In this document: positions 1 through 10,854 of the stretch, one piece after another | How positions within the stretch are numbered: position 1 is the first letter of the stretch | How the letters are laid out: each line of letters opens with the position of its first letter | Source of the DNA: Eustoma russellianum | Taxonomy: Eukaryota; Streptophyta; Magnoliopsida; Gentianales; Gentianaceae | Reading direction: 5' to 3' | Length of the DNA stretch: 64,000 nucleotides | NCBI GenBank assembly: GCA_036186865.1 | Contig: AP025041.1 | Location: forward strand, 37,197,435-37,261,434 | The notes under the pieces: generated by a model | The model's database searches: none | Told to the model about the DNA's origin: nothing | The model's input: the letters and a program-made list of their open reading frames with translations, nothing else | Position numbers and translations under genes: made by a program

Positions 1-60
1 TAACACGTTTTCAAATATATTTCACGAGTTATTTTTTCCTAACAACTTCACCTCTTTCAG

Positions 61-1599
61 GTTTGCATCGGACTCGGGCCAGATTTCCGGTTGCATCACT
101 CGGTCCTTCCACCTGAGGCAGGACCCTGCTGGATATGCCTGGTCTCGTGTCATCCCGTAGACACGTAGGTTCTACTAGGATGAGTTTCAGGTATTCAAAT
201 TTGATGAATTTCACGTTTTGATGCGTAATCGATCATTACTTTTCTAACCACATTTTTATTTATCCTCCGTATAATAATTGCAGAAGGCGTACAGCTGGCC
301 AGCCGACATCGCCCACCACTTGGAGCAGTCCTGGCGGCAGAGGGCCGTCAAACGCTACAGGGACTTCGTCAACTCGCTCAAGACCAAGTGGGAGCGTGAC
401 CTCATTTCTGCGAGGCCTCCCTACGTATCCGAGGCCACCTGGGCGGGGTGGATAGAAGGGTGGCTGGACCCTGCTAACCAAGCCTGTAGAGCCCGGAACG
501 CGGCGAACCGGCACAGCGGCAATCTACAGCCCCCAGCACCTGCCACACACTCAGGTGGTTCAGTTTCCCACGCCACCACGATGCATGCTATGGTAAGTAT
601 TTTAATATTGGATTATTTAGATTCATTGATTTCATTGGATTATTTAGATTCATTGACTTAAGTGGATTATTTAGATTCATTGATTTCTTATGTTCCGCTG
701 TTGTTTTTTTGGTATTCGTATATGGTTAATGTAAGTAGTATATGTGTTTATTTGCCTTTTTCTTTTTATTTTTAATTTGATTTGGGAGAGGCCTTTAAGG
801 CTGGGATACCTCCGATAAACAAATAGGTCATGCCGAAATTTTTAAAATTCTGGATTTCACTAACATATTTTATTTCATTCTTTCAGCACGCGGAGACGGG
901 GGAGTGGCCAGCCTCCTACGATCTCTTCTACAAGACGCATCGGAAGAAAGCCTCCGACGGGACGGAGGACTGGATCACGGTGAAGGCCCACGACATCAGT
1001 GTAAGTAGTCTACGATATCAATTGTTTTTCCTTAGTTTGTTTTATTTCTAAACCCTAAACCCTAACAATTCTTATTCTCATTTCAGGACGAGTACAACAG
1101 ATTACTGGCAGAGAGGGGAGAAGAGGCCGACAAGAACCGTGCCTATTGAGATGCGGTTCAGACTATCGGCCCTCAGAATAAGAAGAAGATGGAGGTGTAC
1201 GGGGTTGGATTAGCAGCGCCGTGATTCTTCCCCGAAGTTCTGCATCCAGGTGCTTCCTCCGAGGCCAGCACCTCCGCACCTTCTGCAACGCCAGAGGATA
1301 TTTCGCACCTGGACGCAGATCATGCGGCGCTGCAGCATGAGATGGATACTATCAGGGCGCAGCATGAGGAGAGTGTACAAACACTGCGGTCGCAGCTCAC
1401 TCAGACCCAGCAGGCACTGCAGCATTCGCTTCAGCAGGCGCAGCAGGAGACAAAGCAGGCGCATCAGGAGACGAAGCAGGAAATCTCGCAGCTATCGCAG
1501 ATCCTCCTCTCTTTCCTTTCCAGCTCCTCACAGTCTCAGCCTCGCCCTCAGGATGGTCAGCCTTCTCCGCATGATCCCCATCCACCTTCCTCTGCATAG
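61..1599 (+). pseudogene. Plant transposase (Transposase_24, Ptta/En/Spm-type) gene, decayed
   Basis: Four exons are visible, joined in phase by GT...AG introns: about 61-190, 284-592, 887-1000 and 1087-1599; more exons probably lie upstream. The product carries the pattern of the plant Ptta/En/Spm family: GYAWSRV, DEFQKAYSWP, a Trp/Arg-rich helix region, NRHSGN, HSGGS, then ETGEWPASYDLFYKTHRKK, and a Gln-rich coiled-coil C-terminus (LRSQLTQTQQALQHSLQQAQ). The family is found in CACTA transposons and presumably acts on element ends in the nucleus. Four in-frame stops break the gene: TAG 158-160, TAG 176-178, TGA 1147-1149 and TGA 1222-1224. The two TGAs lie where Trp would fit. The gene is therefore dead, although its splice sites remain. 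The intron before the last exon holds two telomere-like AAACCCT units near 1051. Confidence 0.75.
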
Positions 1600-1899
1600 T
1601 ATTTCATTTTTTGATTTTCCGTACTGACTATTTAATTTATTGTATTGACATATTCTTTGTTCTATTATATTTTATCTGACATTTATACGGATTCCATTTC
1701 ATTTGTGTTGTTTAATTATACGAATTTCAATACGCAAATACCGTATTTCTGTATAATATTCGTAAAAATGATTTTATATACAAAATAAAATATATTATAA
1801 AAATTAAATAATAATAAAAACTATTTAATTAATAATATATTGATATTATTAATAAATTATAAATATTTAATATTTAATATTTAATATTAATTTAAATAA

Positions 1900-2229
1900 T
1901 AGCGACGAACCTGCGACAAAACATAAATGTCGCAGACCGGGAATATAAAAAAATCAAAAATTTTACAATAGCGACGAAATAGATATGCCGACGAACCGAC
2001 GACGGAAAAAACAGGTCGCAGACCTGACTGTTTTACGTTGCAATTTTATGACGAACCGCCAACGACCTTGCTCTCGTCGCAATATAACGACGTTGTACCG
2101 ACGAAAATCACTTTGCGACAAGCCACATACCGACATACATATTTTATCGCTATTTCATCGCTATATACCAATAGCGACGAAAGGGCGACGAAATATGTCT
2201 GTCGCTATATGGCTTTTTTTTGTGTGGTG
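1900..2229. repeat. Subterminal GCGAC/GTCGC repeat cluster and terminal end of the CACTA element
   Basis: About fifteen copies of a GCGACGAA-like motif or its complement occur in 330 bp, for example near 1901, 1914, 1931, 1971, 2015, 2081, 2172 and 2187. Such clusters are where CACTA-encoded proteins bind. Open frames in this stretch are by-products of the repeat and are not called as genes. Confidence 0.62.
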
Positions 2230-2423
2230 CTAGTTCAATAGCTTAGGATGGGACATAGTCCACCTTCCTCCTTATTTCACTTTCAAGAACAGTCTTCCTA
2301 AGAGAAAATTTTTCCCTTCCTTCCTCCTCATTCCACTTTCTTAATGTTGTTATTATCACCACTGTTCTCACAGTTTTTTCTCCCGCATTGCATATTTTTC
2401 TGCTCCTTTAACAATCACGGTTA
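2230..2423. other. Spacer with no recognised feature
   Basis: Pyrimidine-rich sequence between the CACTA terminus and the next LTR-like start. I see no ORF, repeat or structured element here. Confidence 0.5.
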
Positions 2424-2638
2424 TGACCCGCCCCGGTAAAGAAAAAAGAAAATAAAAGAAAAATGAAGAAAATACCATAATAAGAAAAATGAAAATATTG
2501 ATCATAGGTATAGTATATAGATAAAAGTTATCCTAAACTTATTGGATATGAATAGAAAACATATGATAGAGCTCAAAGTTAAAAGATTTACCTTAAATAT
2601 AATTTTCTAAACCTATTAGAAAATCAGCTACATATGCC

Positions 2639-2648
2639 TATATATAAA
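2639..2648 (+). promoter_or_regulatory. TATA-like box of the LTR fragment
   Basis: TATATATAAA is followed by CCCCC and an A/C-rich leader, the layout of plant RNA polymerase II promoters in LTRs. No transcript evidence is available. Confidence 0.35.
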
Positions 2649-3052
2649 CCCCCTAACAAAAAAATGAAACCCTACCTCCCATAGCACCTTAAAATCCACC
2701 ACCACTCCATCCCCTACACCCAAACAGCCGGCCAACCATCTTGGTGAAGAAGAAGAAATTTTTCCAACATAAACCCTAATCCTCTATATATCTATATATA
2801 CATATACACACACCCCTAAACCTTACACGGTAATATATCACACAATCGACCACCCTACATCCCTACAAGAAAACTTTCGGCTAGCCACTTTTGGAGGAAG
2901 AATGAGAAATTTTAGCTTATACGAATCCATGTAAGTACCGTACATGTATTCGTTATGTTATTACAAACCATGTACGCAGATTTTTGTATAAAAAGAAAGA
3001 TCATGCATGAGTATATTTGATTTCTTAGATGGATGTATATATGTGTGTAGAC

Positions 3053-3053
<1 letters not shown>

Positions 3054-3120
<67 letters not shown>

Positions 3121-3121
3121 A
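3054..3121. repeat. Compound microsatellite (TA)n(GT)n
   Basis: About 21 TA units run directly into about 12 GT units. This low-complexity tract generates the Tyr/Ile and Cys/Val open frames seen across it, which are not genes. Confidence 0.95.
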
Positions 3122-3129
3122 TGGATTTC

Positions 3130-3989
3130 GAATTTTTTTGGGAAGTTTGTATATGGCCGATTTATGTCTTTACGAGCAGCCTTATATTCGGCCAAAAACA
3201 TTTATATTTTGGTACTTGGACGACACTCTATTTCATATGCAACTCGACAAACGAACATGGTGGCACATTATCTGGCACAATAGGGACAGCTTTACCAATG
3301 CTTTATAGAATATAATCATGTTTCCCACTTATAGGTATGGCCCGAGGGAGTACTCTCACAGATGAACACAACACTTCCGAGATTAAGCACGGGATGAGGC
3401 GGCCATCATTTAATTGCAGTAGCTGCCCATATTGCCAATCAATATGGGCAACAACGGTATACCACTTTAGTTTCACTATATTATTCACTATTTCCGCATT
3501 CTACGTCATGCTAAGCAAATTTTTTGTCGTTCCGCAAGGCTTTTTGGTGAGCATTTATCGAACTTTGGCTGTATCATATACGGTGGGAGGAACATCTCAA
3601 AGGCTGGGAAACAAAACAAAGATTACCGGGGGCTTTACATCTCTTATGATACAAGGTCAACTGATAGCCTGAATGAGCGTCACATTCCACAACCAGGCCG
3701 CAACACACACTACAATCGATTTACCTTCATTAGGATTATGTATATTGCACATTCCTGATTTTCCTTCCATATAAATATGTATTCTTTTTCCTTCAACCAT
3801 GTTTTTATGCACAAGAGTGGTTTTTCTTGGCAAGGTTTTAATGCGGCATATCATATTTGGCTGGAAGTTGACTGTAGGATGGTCTTTGCATTTACTTTTT
3901 CCGCATGCTTTCGCACTCATTTGTAATATGGCTTCACTCCGCCATAAGTGAGGACCATAAATAAAATTTCTATTCGCATAAAAAATATA
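3130..3989 (+). mobile_element. 5'-truncated L1-like LINE, 3' end only
   Basis: Near 3240-3282 one frame reads TNMVAHYLAQ, the end of the RNase H domain found at the C-terminus of plant L1-like LINEs. A 3' untranslated region follows that shares two signatures with the minus-strand LINEs at 10279-13850: CTTGGCAAGGTTTTAATGCG near 3830 and CTCCGCCATAAGTGAGG near 3937. It ends in an A-rich tail near 3985. Most of the element is missing, as expected from incomplete target-primed reverse transcription. Its 5' boundary is blurred by the microsatellite. A minus-strand LTR begins right after the tail. Confidence 0.62.
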
Positions 3990-5714
3990 TGTGGCACCCC
4001 ACCCGAGACTACGATCTTGGAACAGTACGCCCGCCATACTCTACTAAGAGAAGTACAAGACGTCGATACCAATCGAATACATGTTACAACATGAAACATG
4101 GACTGATATAGCAAAAGCATCATAGCTTAAACGTTTACAAAATATCAAAATGTCTGAAATTACAATGCATCCGAGATACATAGTCCGTACAAAGTACAAA
4201 TGTCCCAAAATAAGTCCATAATACATAACCATCAAAAATATAACATCTAAGTGCAAAATTCGGGTGCCTACGTCTCAAATCAAGGATAGCCTAATTCTGG
4301 CTCGTCCTCTACGTATACTGCGTCCCAATCCCTTTTATCTGCAAGTTTAACTAAATGGAAAGTTTGAGCAATAACACAAATCGCCCAGCAAGTAAATCCC
4401 TTAGATCTGCCATGAGATCAAACATGCGAGGACAAGGTACCAAAATAATTCACATCGTAAATATATACATATCCATCTCCATTTTCACACATAGAAATTC
4501 AACACATCCATCATAATAAGTCCATACAAAAATCACATATCATATGACGTTGGCCATTGGCACTCATTATGTACCTTTATTACCTTTCTTCATATGATGA
4601 TTCACCTGGATTTTATGTAATATAGTATTATTTCGCCATAAGTGAGGCCCAATAATACATATATTTTTGGGTTAAAAAAAGTCCATACACAATTCATTAC
4701 AAATAATTTACAAATCCAATCCATATCTATATAATTTCCATGATAATTCATGTCCATATAATATCCATGATCCATTCGGTGATGATGCAATGTTGATGTG
4801 TGTTATAAAACAATGTAATGCATGTCATGTTCATATCTAGACAGTGATCAATCCATATTCATAATCCATTCCATATACATATTTGGTTGGTCATATCTAT
4901 ATCTTGTCGGAGACCAATCCATTCCATATCCCATCTGTGATGAGTTTGTGATTTCGCAAACGAATTCAATATGAAAATTTTTCATGTCCAAATCCAATGA
5001 ATTTTCACAAAATGACGTGCACAGTGATCCATGTGTATACGGTTATACAATCATTCCATACATAGTCCATATTACAACATATTACACAATAAGTTCCATA
5101 ATCACATATAAGTACACATGAACGCAAAAATTACATTATTCCATATAGTTAACACTAGCAACTATACCCATATTTTAATGGAAAGTGGGCAACATATTTC
5201 TGAGGCCCAAAACCAAGATGTATCCATATTCCAATGAGAAACATTTTCCAAAATATACATATACATACATGTTTGTGACCCATTTTGCCGAATATATAAA
5301 TTACACATGAATAAGGCATTATGGCTAAAATTTATATACCACGTACGTACCACTACTTTTATATAACATACTTCATGATTTACTTCCCTTAAATTTACTC
5401 ATCACTAAAACCGAAAGCGAAGTTTAAAATAATTACAAAACTTTGGAAATCAAGGGAGTAGGACCTTCATCCTAACAATTATGTCTAATCACCCTTAGAA
5501 TCTTCAAACTATCACATGGCATACTAACTAGGCATAAATCTTGTCCAGGTAATTATGCTCAATCAAGGAGATGTTGTTTCACTAAGGCCGGAGGTTTCAT
5601 GGGGTTGGGAGTCAACAAAATCTTCATGTAAAAAGAGAATCTTGTGATCAAAAGCTAAAGCACATGCATCATCATCTTCATGCTTTATCAAGACTAATCT
5701 TGATCAATATACAA
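3990..5714 (-). mobile_element. Gypsy-type LTR, minus orientation
   Basis: TGTGGCACCCCACCC near 3990 is the complement of the LTR ending GGGGTGCCACA. The next about 100 bp on the minus strand match the 3' ends of the other gypsy LTRs (a TATCGACG...TTGTACTT block), and near 4370 the complement of a GCTGGCGA...GCTCA motif, shared with 28625, can be read. Imperfect repeats with an AATCCATTCCATAT core lie at about 4848-4940. The LTR start is not recognisable, so the upper boundary is arbitrary. A short LINE tail is inserted at 4529-4678. Confidence 0.5.
4529..4678 (+). mobile_element. Very short LINE tail insertion with target duplication
   Basis: The 150-bp insert aligns by eye with the 3' untranslated region of the LINE at 10279-10400 (minus): CATATCATATG, TTGGCACTCATTA, CATATGATGATTC, then CGCCATAAGTGAGGC and an A-run. 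It is flanked by AAGTCCATACA at 4518-4528 and 4679-4689. This is the hallmark of a severely 5'-truncated, target-primed LINE insertion into the surrounding LTR. Confidence 0.82.
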
Positions 5715-6150
5715 TTTTCCTTCCTCTAGCCAAAAGATGGTTATACCTAGTTTTTATCATTGCAAAATCACACATGCAAGGCCTCATTACTTGTTTTCTA
5801 TATGAACTCCCTTCCTCTTGCCAAAACATACTCATAACTGATTTTGATCATGGTCAAATCATACATGCAAAGCCTCGCTACTTGTTTCTCGTCTGTATTC
5901 CCTTCCTCTAGCTAGAACATACTCTTAGCTAATCTTAATCGTAACCAAATCACACATGCAAGTCTTAAAACCACACATGCAAGCCTTGTTACTTGTTTTT
6001 TTATATGAACATATGTTTTTCATATGAACATACTCTTGATTATACTCATACCTAGTCCTTATCATAGTCAAACCACACATGCAAGCCTCATTATTAATTT
6101 TTACATAGGAACATAGCCTTGAATATACTCATGAATGATCCATTTTTTGT
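5715..6150. repeat. Imperfect tandem repeat, about 90-bp unit
   Basis: Four to five diverged units share CTTCCTCTAGCCA, CATACTCATA and CACACATGCAAG; the last word recurs at about 5769, 5859, 5951 and 6073, with a small extra duplication at 5972. It lies between a minus-strand gypsy LTR and a plus-strand gypsy pol fragment and may be internal to either. No coding capacity is seen. Confidence 0.7.
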
Positions 6151-7923
6151 AGAAATTACTTAGTGATTTTAGAAATCGCAGCGTTTATACCAATTCAGAT
6201 GAGGGATTTGACATTATTTTGGGCATAGACTTTATGTCTAAGTATCATGCCACTATTAATTGTCGGAAGAGGCAGGTTAGCATGAAGAGTCTGAGGATTA
6301 AAGCAGAAAACGTAGCGAAGACTGCTTTTTGTACGAGATATGGCCACTATGACTTTTTAGTGATGCCATTTGGTCTAACTAATGCTCCAGCAGTCTTCAT
6401 GGACTTGATGAACATGGTGTTCAAGGATCAGCTTGATAAGTTTGTGGTTGCCTTCATCGATGATATTCTGGTCTATTTCCCTGATGAGGAGTCGCACGCA
6501 AAGCATTTGAGAGAGGTTCTGGAGGTTCTTAGGAAGAAGAAGCTATATCCTAAGTTTAGTAATGCGAGTTTTTGCTAAAGACCGTTGCTTTCTTGGGACA
6601 CGTGGTTTCAGGGGAGGGAATTTATGTAGATCCCAAGAAGATTGAGGCTATTACTGAGTGGCCCAGGCCAACCAACATGACTGAAGTGAGAAGCTTTCTG
6701 GGTTTGGCCGGATATTATAGGAAATTCGTTGAAGGATTCTCATCGATGGCGACGCCCCCGAGTAGATTAACACAAAAGAAGACAAAATTTGAATGGACCG
6801 CTGACTGTGAGTAGAGTTTTGCTGAGCTAAAAAGGAGGTTGACCACATCTCCGATATTGGCATAGCCCTCCGGTTCAGAAGGGTTTGGTATCTATAGTGA
6901 TGCATCAAAAAACGAGCTATGTACATGTATATAATTTCAATTTGATTTTACACGCATTGCAATCGTGGTCTAACTTTTTCATTGCAGGATGTGTCCTTAT
7001 ACAGAATGGCAGAGCTATTGTATATGCCTCACGCCAGTTGATGACTTATGAGCAGAATTATCCGACTCCTGACCTGGAACTAGTTGCAGTGGTTTTTACA
7101 CTTAAGATTTGGCGTCATTATCTGTATGGAGTAAAGTGAGAAATATTCACTGATCACAAGAGTCTGAAATATCTGTTTACGCAGAAGGAGTTGAATATAT
7201 GTTAGAGGAGGTGGCTTGAGTTGCTAAAGGATTATGATCTAACTATTAGCTATCATCTAGGGAAAGCAAATCGGGTTGCTGACGCATTGAGTAGGAAGTC
7301 AAGCCATGCCAGGCAGACACTGTTAGAGAGAGAGATCACAAAGTTTGATTTGGATATTGTGGATGCTACAACTAATGTTCTGGCGATTCAGAGTATCACC
7401 TTATCCTTGGTTGAATAGAATAAGGAGGCTCAGAAGGAGGACGTGACACTTAGTAGTATCCGCGAGAAAATGATGACCAGCCAGGTTGATGGTTTTCAGT
7501 TTCATGATGACGGCAGTATGTGGTACCAGGGGAGGTTGTGTGTTCCTGATGTGGAGGATCTAAGGAAGGACTTGTCGAAGGAGGCATACAATTCAAAGTT
7601 GTCGATTCATCCTGGTGCTACAAAGATGTATAATGATCTGAAGAAGCACTATTGGTGGAGTGGCATGAAGAGACATATAGCGGAGTTTGTTGAGAGGTGT
7701 CTCGTTTTTAAGTAGGTTAAAGCAGAGCACCAGAGGCCGAGAGGTTTGATGTTGCCATTGGTCATACCAGAGTGGAAGTGGAAGTATGTGACAATGGATT
7801 TTGTGGTAGGACTCTCGAAAACGACAAACATCAACGATATGATCTGGGTGATTGTTGATCGACTAACGAAGTCTGCTCACTTTCTGCTCGTGCCGAGTGA
7901 TGTGACCTTGGAGAGATTGGTGA
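6151..7923 (+). pseudogene. Gypsy retrotransposon pol fragment (protease end, RT, RNase H, integrase start)
   Basis: The order is the end of the aspartic protease (DIILGIDFMSKYHATINC near 6210), then directly reverse transcriptase (TRYGHYDFLVMPFGLTNAP, with FIDDIL as catalytic motif near 6460), the RT connection (NMTEVRSFLGLAGYYRKFV), RNase H (YSDASK..., KIWRHYLYG), and the integrase zinc-binding region with the first part of the core (IHPGATKMYNDL, MDFVVGLSK). Several hundred bases between protease and RT are deleted. Frame changes occur near 6205 and 6565, with stops near 6812, 7137, 7200, 7416 and 7713. A 67-bp intron-like segment interrupts RNase H at 6921-6987. The fragment ends where a minus-strand LTR begins, which looks like an insertion into the integrase coding region. 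Non-functional. Confidence 0.85.
6921..6987 (+). other. Intron-like 67-bp segment in the RNase H region
   Basis: The segment starts GTACATG, carries GGTCTAAC as a branch-point-like site, a CTTTTTC tract and ends ATTGCAG. It sits between SDASKNE(L) and CVLIQNG, which are contiguous in the homologous protein at 32280-32320. Removing it restores the reading frame. One exon base at 6920 would make the joined codon TGA rather than a Gly codon, which I read as a later mutation. Confidence 0.6.
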
Positions 7924-8724
7924 TGTAGCGCCCCGCTCCCGAGCCCTAACATCAGGAACAGTGCACCAGTCGTAGTCTATTAAGAGAACTACAAAGCGTC
8001 GATACAAATTTCTTACACTTTAGCATGTGACGTAGAAATTAGTCGCGGAAACGTCATAATTAGAACTTTTAAATAAATACATTCCCAATAAGATACACCA
8101 GATATAGGAACAATTAATCCCAAATCACAAGTCACTAAAATATACATAATATCACAACCACCTCGTTGGTAATCGATAGCCTCAATCAACGTCCTCCAGC
8201 AGAAGTCTTATAAGTCAATCAGCATCCTCACACGACAATGCTTTCCATGCAAGCATACCCTAGCTTCTCATGACTGCAAAACTGGTGAGTGGTGGTGTGA
8301 GCCAAAATTAGCGTGCTCAGTAAGAAACCTACATATACCTGTTATAGAAATCATACATGTAGAAGCAAATACAAATAACATTTATAGTTAACATACATGT
8401 CCTTAGTCCACAAATAATTTCACATGATTATCTTTAACAATTCACAATTCAAAAAAAACACATTAAATAATTCATCAGCTCAATCTACATTACTGTGATA
8501 CATGCTATTCTCAAATATGACATACACAACAAACAAATAATCACATAAACAAAGAAGAGAACAATACATGCCAATAGAGCAAATAAACTGCGGAAAGTAA
8601 GTCACTCCACATAATAATGCCCAACTTCATGATGCATGCTTTTCTCTACTTGTCACACCCAACAAATGTCATGTCATACACGATGCTCATATCTCTACCA
8701 TGCAATGCATGATCCTCTGGGGTT

Positions 8725-8975
8725 GTTGGGTTCTACTGTAGCTCTTCCACTATAGTCCACCGCTCCAGAGTACTAATGTAGCTCTTCCACTATAGTCCAC
8801 CGCTCCAGAGTACTACTGTAGGTCTTCTACTATAGTCCACTCTGAAAATCCTGGGTGCTGCTGTAGCTCTTCCACTACAGCCCACCATAAGTGCTGTTGT
8901 AGCTCTTCTACTACATCCCACTATTCCTTTTCTCATTTCTGGGTGCTACTGTAGCTCTTGACTACAACCCACCAT
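8725..8975 (-). repeat. Tandem array in minus-strand gypsy LTR, about 44-bp unit
   Basis: About five units share TGTAGCTCTTCCACTATAGT plus CCACCGCTCCAGAGTACT or variants. The array lies about 800 bp from the LTR's 3' end (7924), the same relative place as arrays in the other gypsy LTRs of this window. Confidence 0.82.
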
Positions 8976-9239
8976 CACACACCTCTTAGGCCAAATATAA
9001 TGCATGTTCCATGAATGCAAATGCATAATCTCTCGTAATCTGGTGCATCCAAACTCATAAATATGCTCGCGCCTATACACGTGCATATATACGAGCATGT
9101 ATACCCCCACACATCCATATACATGCGATACACATTGAAAATGTACAACTATACATACACCCAATTCATATGTACATACATATCTCACATATACACACAA
9201 CTCGCATACAGAGAAATTTCAATTACAGATATGCAACAA

Positions 9240-9375
9240 ACAACACGCTGATGCATGATAAACATAATAAGCACAAATAGACCACTTACCTTTGATGCAT
9301 GACAACATAACGAACACAAATAGACCACTTACCTCTGATGCATGACAGTATAACAAGCACATATAGACCACTTAC
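9240..9375 (-). repeat. Tandem repeat, about 50-bp unit, three copies
   Basis: Three copies share GATGCATGA...ATAGACCACTTACCT, at about 9251, 9294 and 9337. The repeat lies within the minus-strand LTR. Confidence 0.75.
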
Positions 9376-10278
9376 CTCACTACAAGCCCTGTATATTGCT
9401 TATAACCACTACGACTCAGCCACCTCGTGCCGCAATAGCAACCAGTCTCTGCCATGTTTTTTTTGGAACCAACCCCAACTATACAATATATTTCCTTTGT
9501 AAGAGTGAATTATTCGATAGCATGAATTTCACAAACACTTTTTTTTAAGTACCGTTACGTTTTTCCGCTTATCACTTTATTATAGTTTCAATTCTAATTT
9601 ATCTCCTACGTATAAGTATACTCACGTATATGTTTGCGCCCATACACGTACATATACATGCTTATACTTATGCATTTCACCCTCAGCTCATTTTTTTAAA
9701 AATCGATACCTATACACCAATTTATTTCACATAAAGTCGTCTGAATTTCATTCATATTCTTATGCAAATTGCATCATATCTTATGTCAAAATCCACTTCT
9801 TAGAAATTTCATATATTTAAAATTATACCCTTCGGCCCATTTCAACAACTTTACCAAAATTCACATTAAATCTACATACATACACGGCACCCCAAATATA
9901 TAAACATATAAATATATAAACATATATATTCAAACAATATTCCTACTTCTTTCAAAATCTTATAATCAACTTTTGGCCATTAACACTTTCACAGCATATA
10001 CATATTTGCACACACAAATGAATAAGATTATTTAATATATGTATAAATATTATTAAATATATACTATGTATAATGAAAAGGCATGCATGGACCCTGCTCC
10101 TGCCTGAATTCCAAACTAGTCTCAGTTTATATATTTTAACTTTCGCATATATATATTTATATCCTGGCGAAATTCCATCATGCACAACTTTTGATTCCTC
10201 AACATATTAATATATTTAATCCATGCACATATCGACTTCATATATATATATATACACACATATATATATATATATATA

Positions 10279-10850
10279 TTTTAAAGAAGATATTTATTAT
10301 TAAAATGCCTCACTTATGGCGGAGGAATACCATACTACAAAGAATCATCATACGAAAACAGGTAGTGTAATGAACTAATGAGTGCCAATTTCCATTCGCA
10401 TATGATAGGCCGCATTAAAACCTTGCCAAGTAAAACCACCCTTGTGGATAAAACCTTGGCGAAGGAAAAAGCGTACATATTTATGCGTTTGGAGTGCTTA
10501 TCTGATATAGTACAAAGAAGAATAAAGCGCTGCGGATTGTGTGGAGTTCTCCAAGAAGCCATCGCGTTGGCCAATGTCGTGGCATAACAAAACGGAAAGA
10601 ATCTCAGAACGATGCCAAGTAGATTGAGCATATTAACCTCGCAGACATAGATGAAGCCACCAATAACGTCCAAGAGTGTCCATGTGGAAAGAGAAGGTCC
10701 ATTATCAGCAAAGGATATAATGTAGTAAAGTAGAAAAAACATGTAGAGGCAAGAAGATGAGATCGTACCCAATCTGCCTGCACTCCGTAGAGAGCAGGAA
10801 GAAGATGTGTAGCATATCCAATCCATATGGAAGACAATCAAGGATATACA
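10279..10850 (-). mobile_element. 5'-truncated L1-like LINE, 3' untranslated region only
   Basis: On the minus strand this reads as LINE 3' untranslated sequence homologous to that of the neighbour at 10855-11760: a CTTCC-TATGGATTGG block near 10830, then the paired motifs AAGGTTTTATCCACAAGG and TGGCAAGGTTTTAATGCGG near 10400-10460, and CCTCCGCCATAAGTGAGGC near 10310. It ends in an A/T-rich tail near 10279. No coding part is kept. The 3' tail borders a TA/TG-rich stretch, so target duplications could not be fixed. Confidence 0.62.
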
Positions 10851-10854
10851 TATA

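Larger units (their letters stand above)
1..2229 (+). mobile_element. 3' portion of a CACTA (En/Spm-like) DNA transposon
   Basis: A decayed plant-transposase gene is followed by an AT-rich stretch and then a dense cluster of GCGACGAA/GTCGC motifs in both orientations. The cluster ends in a T-run and GTGTGGTG at 2229, which on the other strand reads CACCACAC plus an A-run. CACTA elements are known for subterminal repeat clusters and short CACTA-type ends, so 2229 is the likely terminus, although the end differs from a perfect CACTA. The 5' end lies outside the window, so the 3-bp target duplication cannot be checked. Confidence 0.62.
2424..3130 (+). mobile_element. 5' part of a gypsy-type LTR
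   Basis: The start GTTATGACCCGCCCC resembles the LTR start TGTTATGCCCCGC at 18666. A TATA-like box and a C-rich leader with AAACCCTA-like words follow about 215 bp in, as in plant LTR promoters. The expected leading TG is CG here. The LTR is cut by the microsatellite and LINE that follow; I cannot find its 3' end in the same orientation. Confidence 0.4.
7924..10278 (-). mobile_element. Gypsy-type LTR, minus orientation, 3' portion
   Basis: TGTAGCGCCCCGCTCCCG at 7924 is the complement of the GGGGCGCTACA ending found at 29066, 37802 and 40423. The block next to it matches the other LTRs on the minus strand (TATCGACGCTTTGTA, GGTGCAC). It carries two tandem arrays. The LTR is interrupted at about 10279 by two LINEs and probably resumes at 13851-14487, which would give a total near 3 kb, similar to the other gypsy LTRs here. 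The stretch 9376-10278 is AT-rich with CATATATACA-like words and no gene. Confidence 0.6.

Noticed and set aside
1250..1627. Arg/Ser-rich plus-strand ORF
   Set aside because: It is an out-of-frame shadow of the last transposase exon, whose frame encodes a Gln-rich coiled coil.
3007..3315. ORFs over the TA/GT microsatellite
   Set aside because: Tyr/Ile and Cys/Val runs come from the microsatellite; only the short RNase H relic after it is meaningful.
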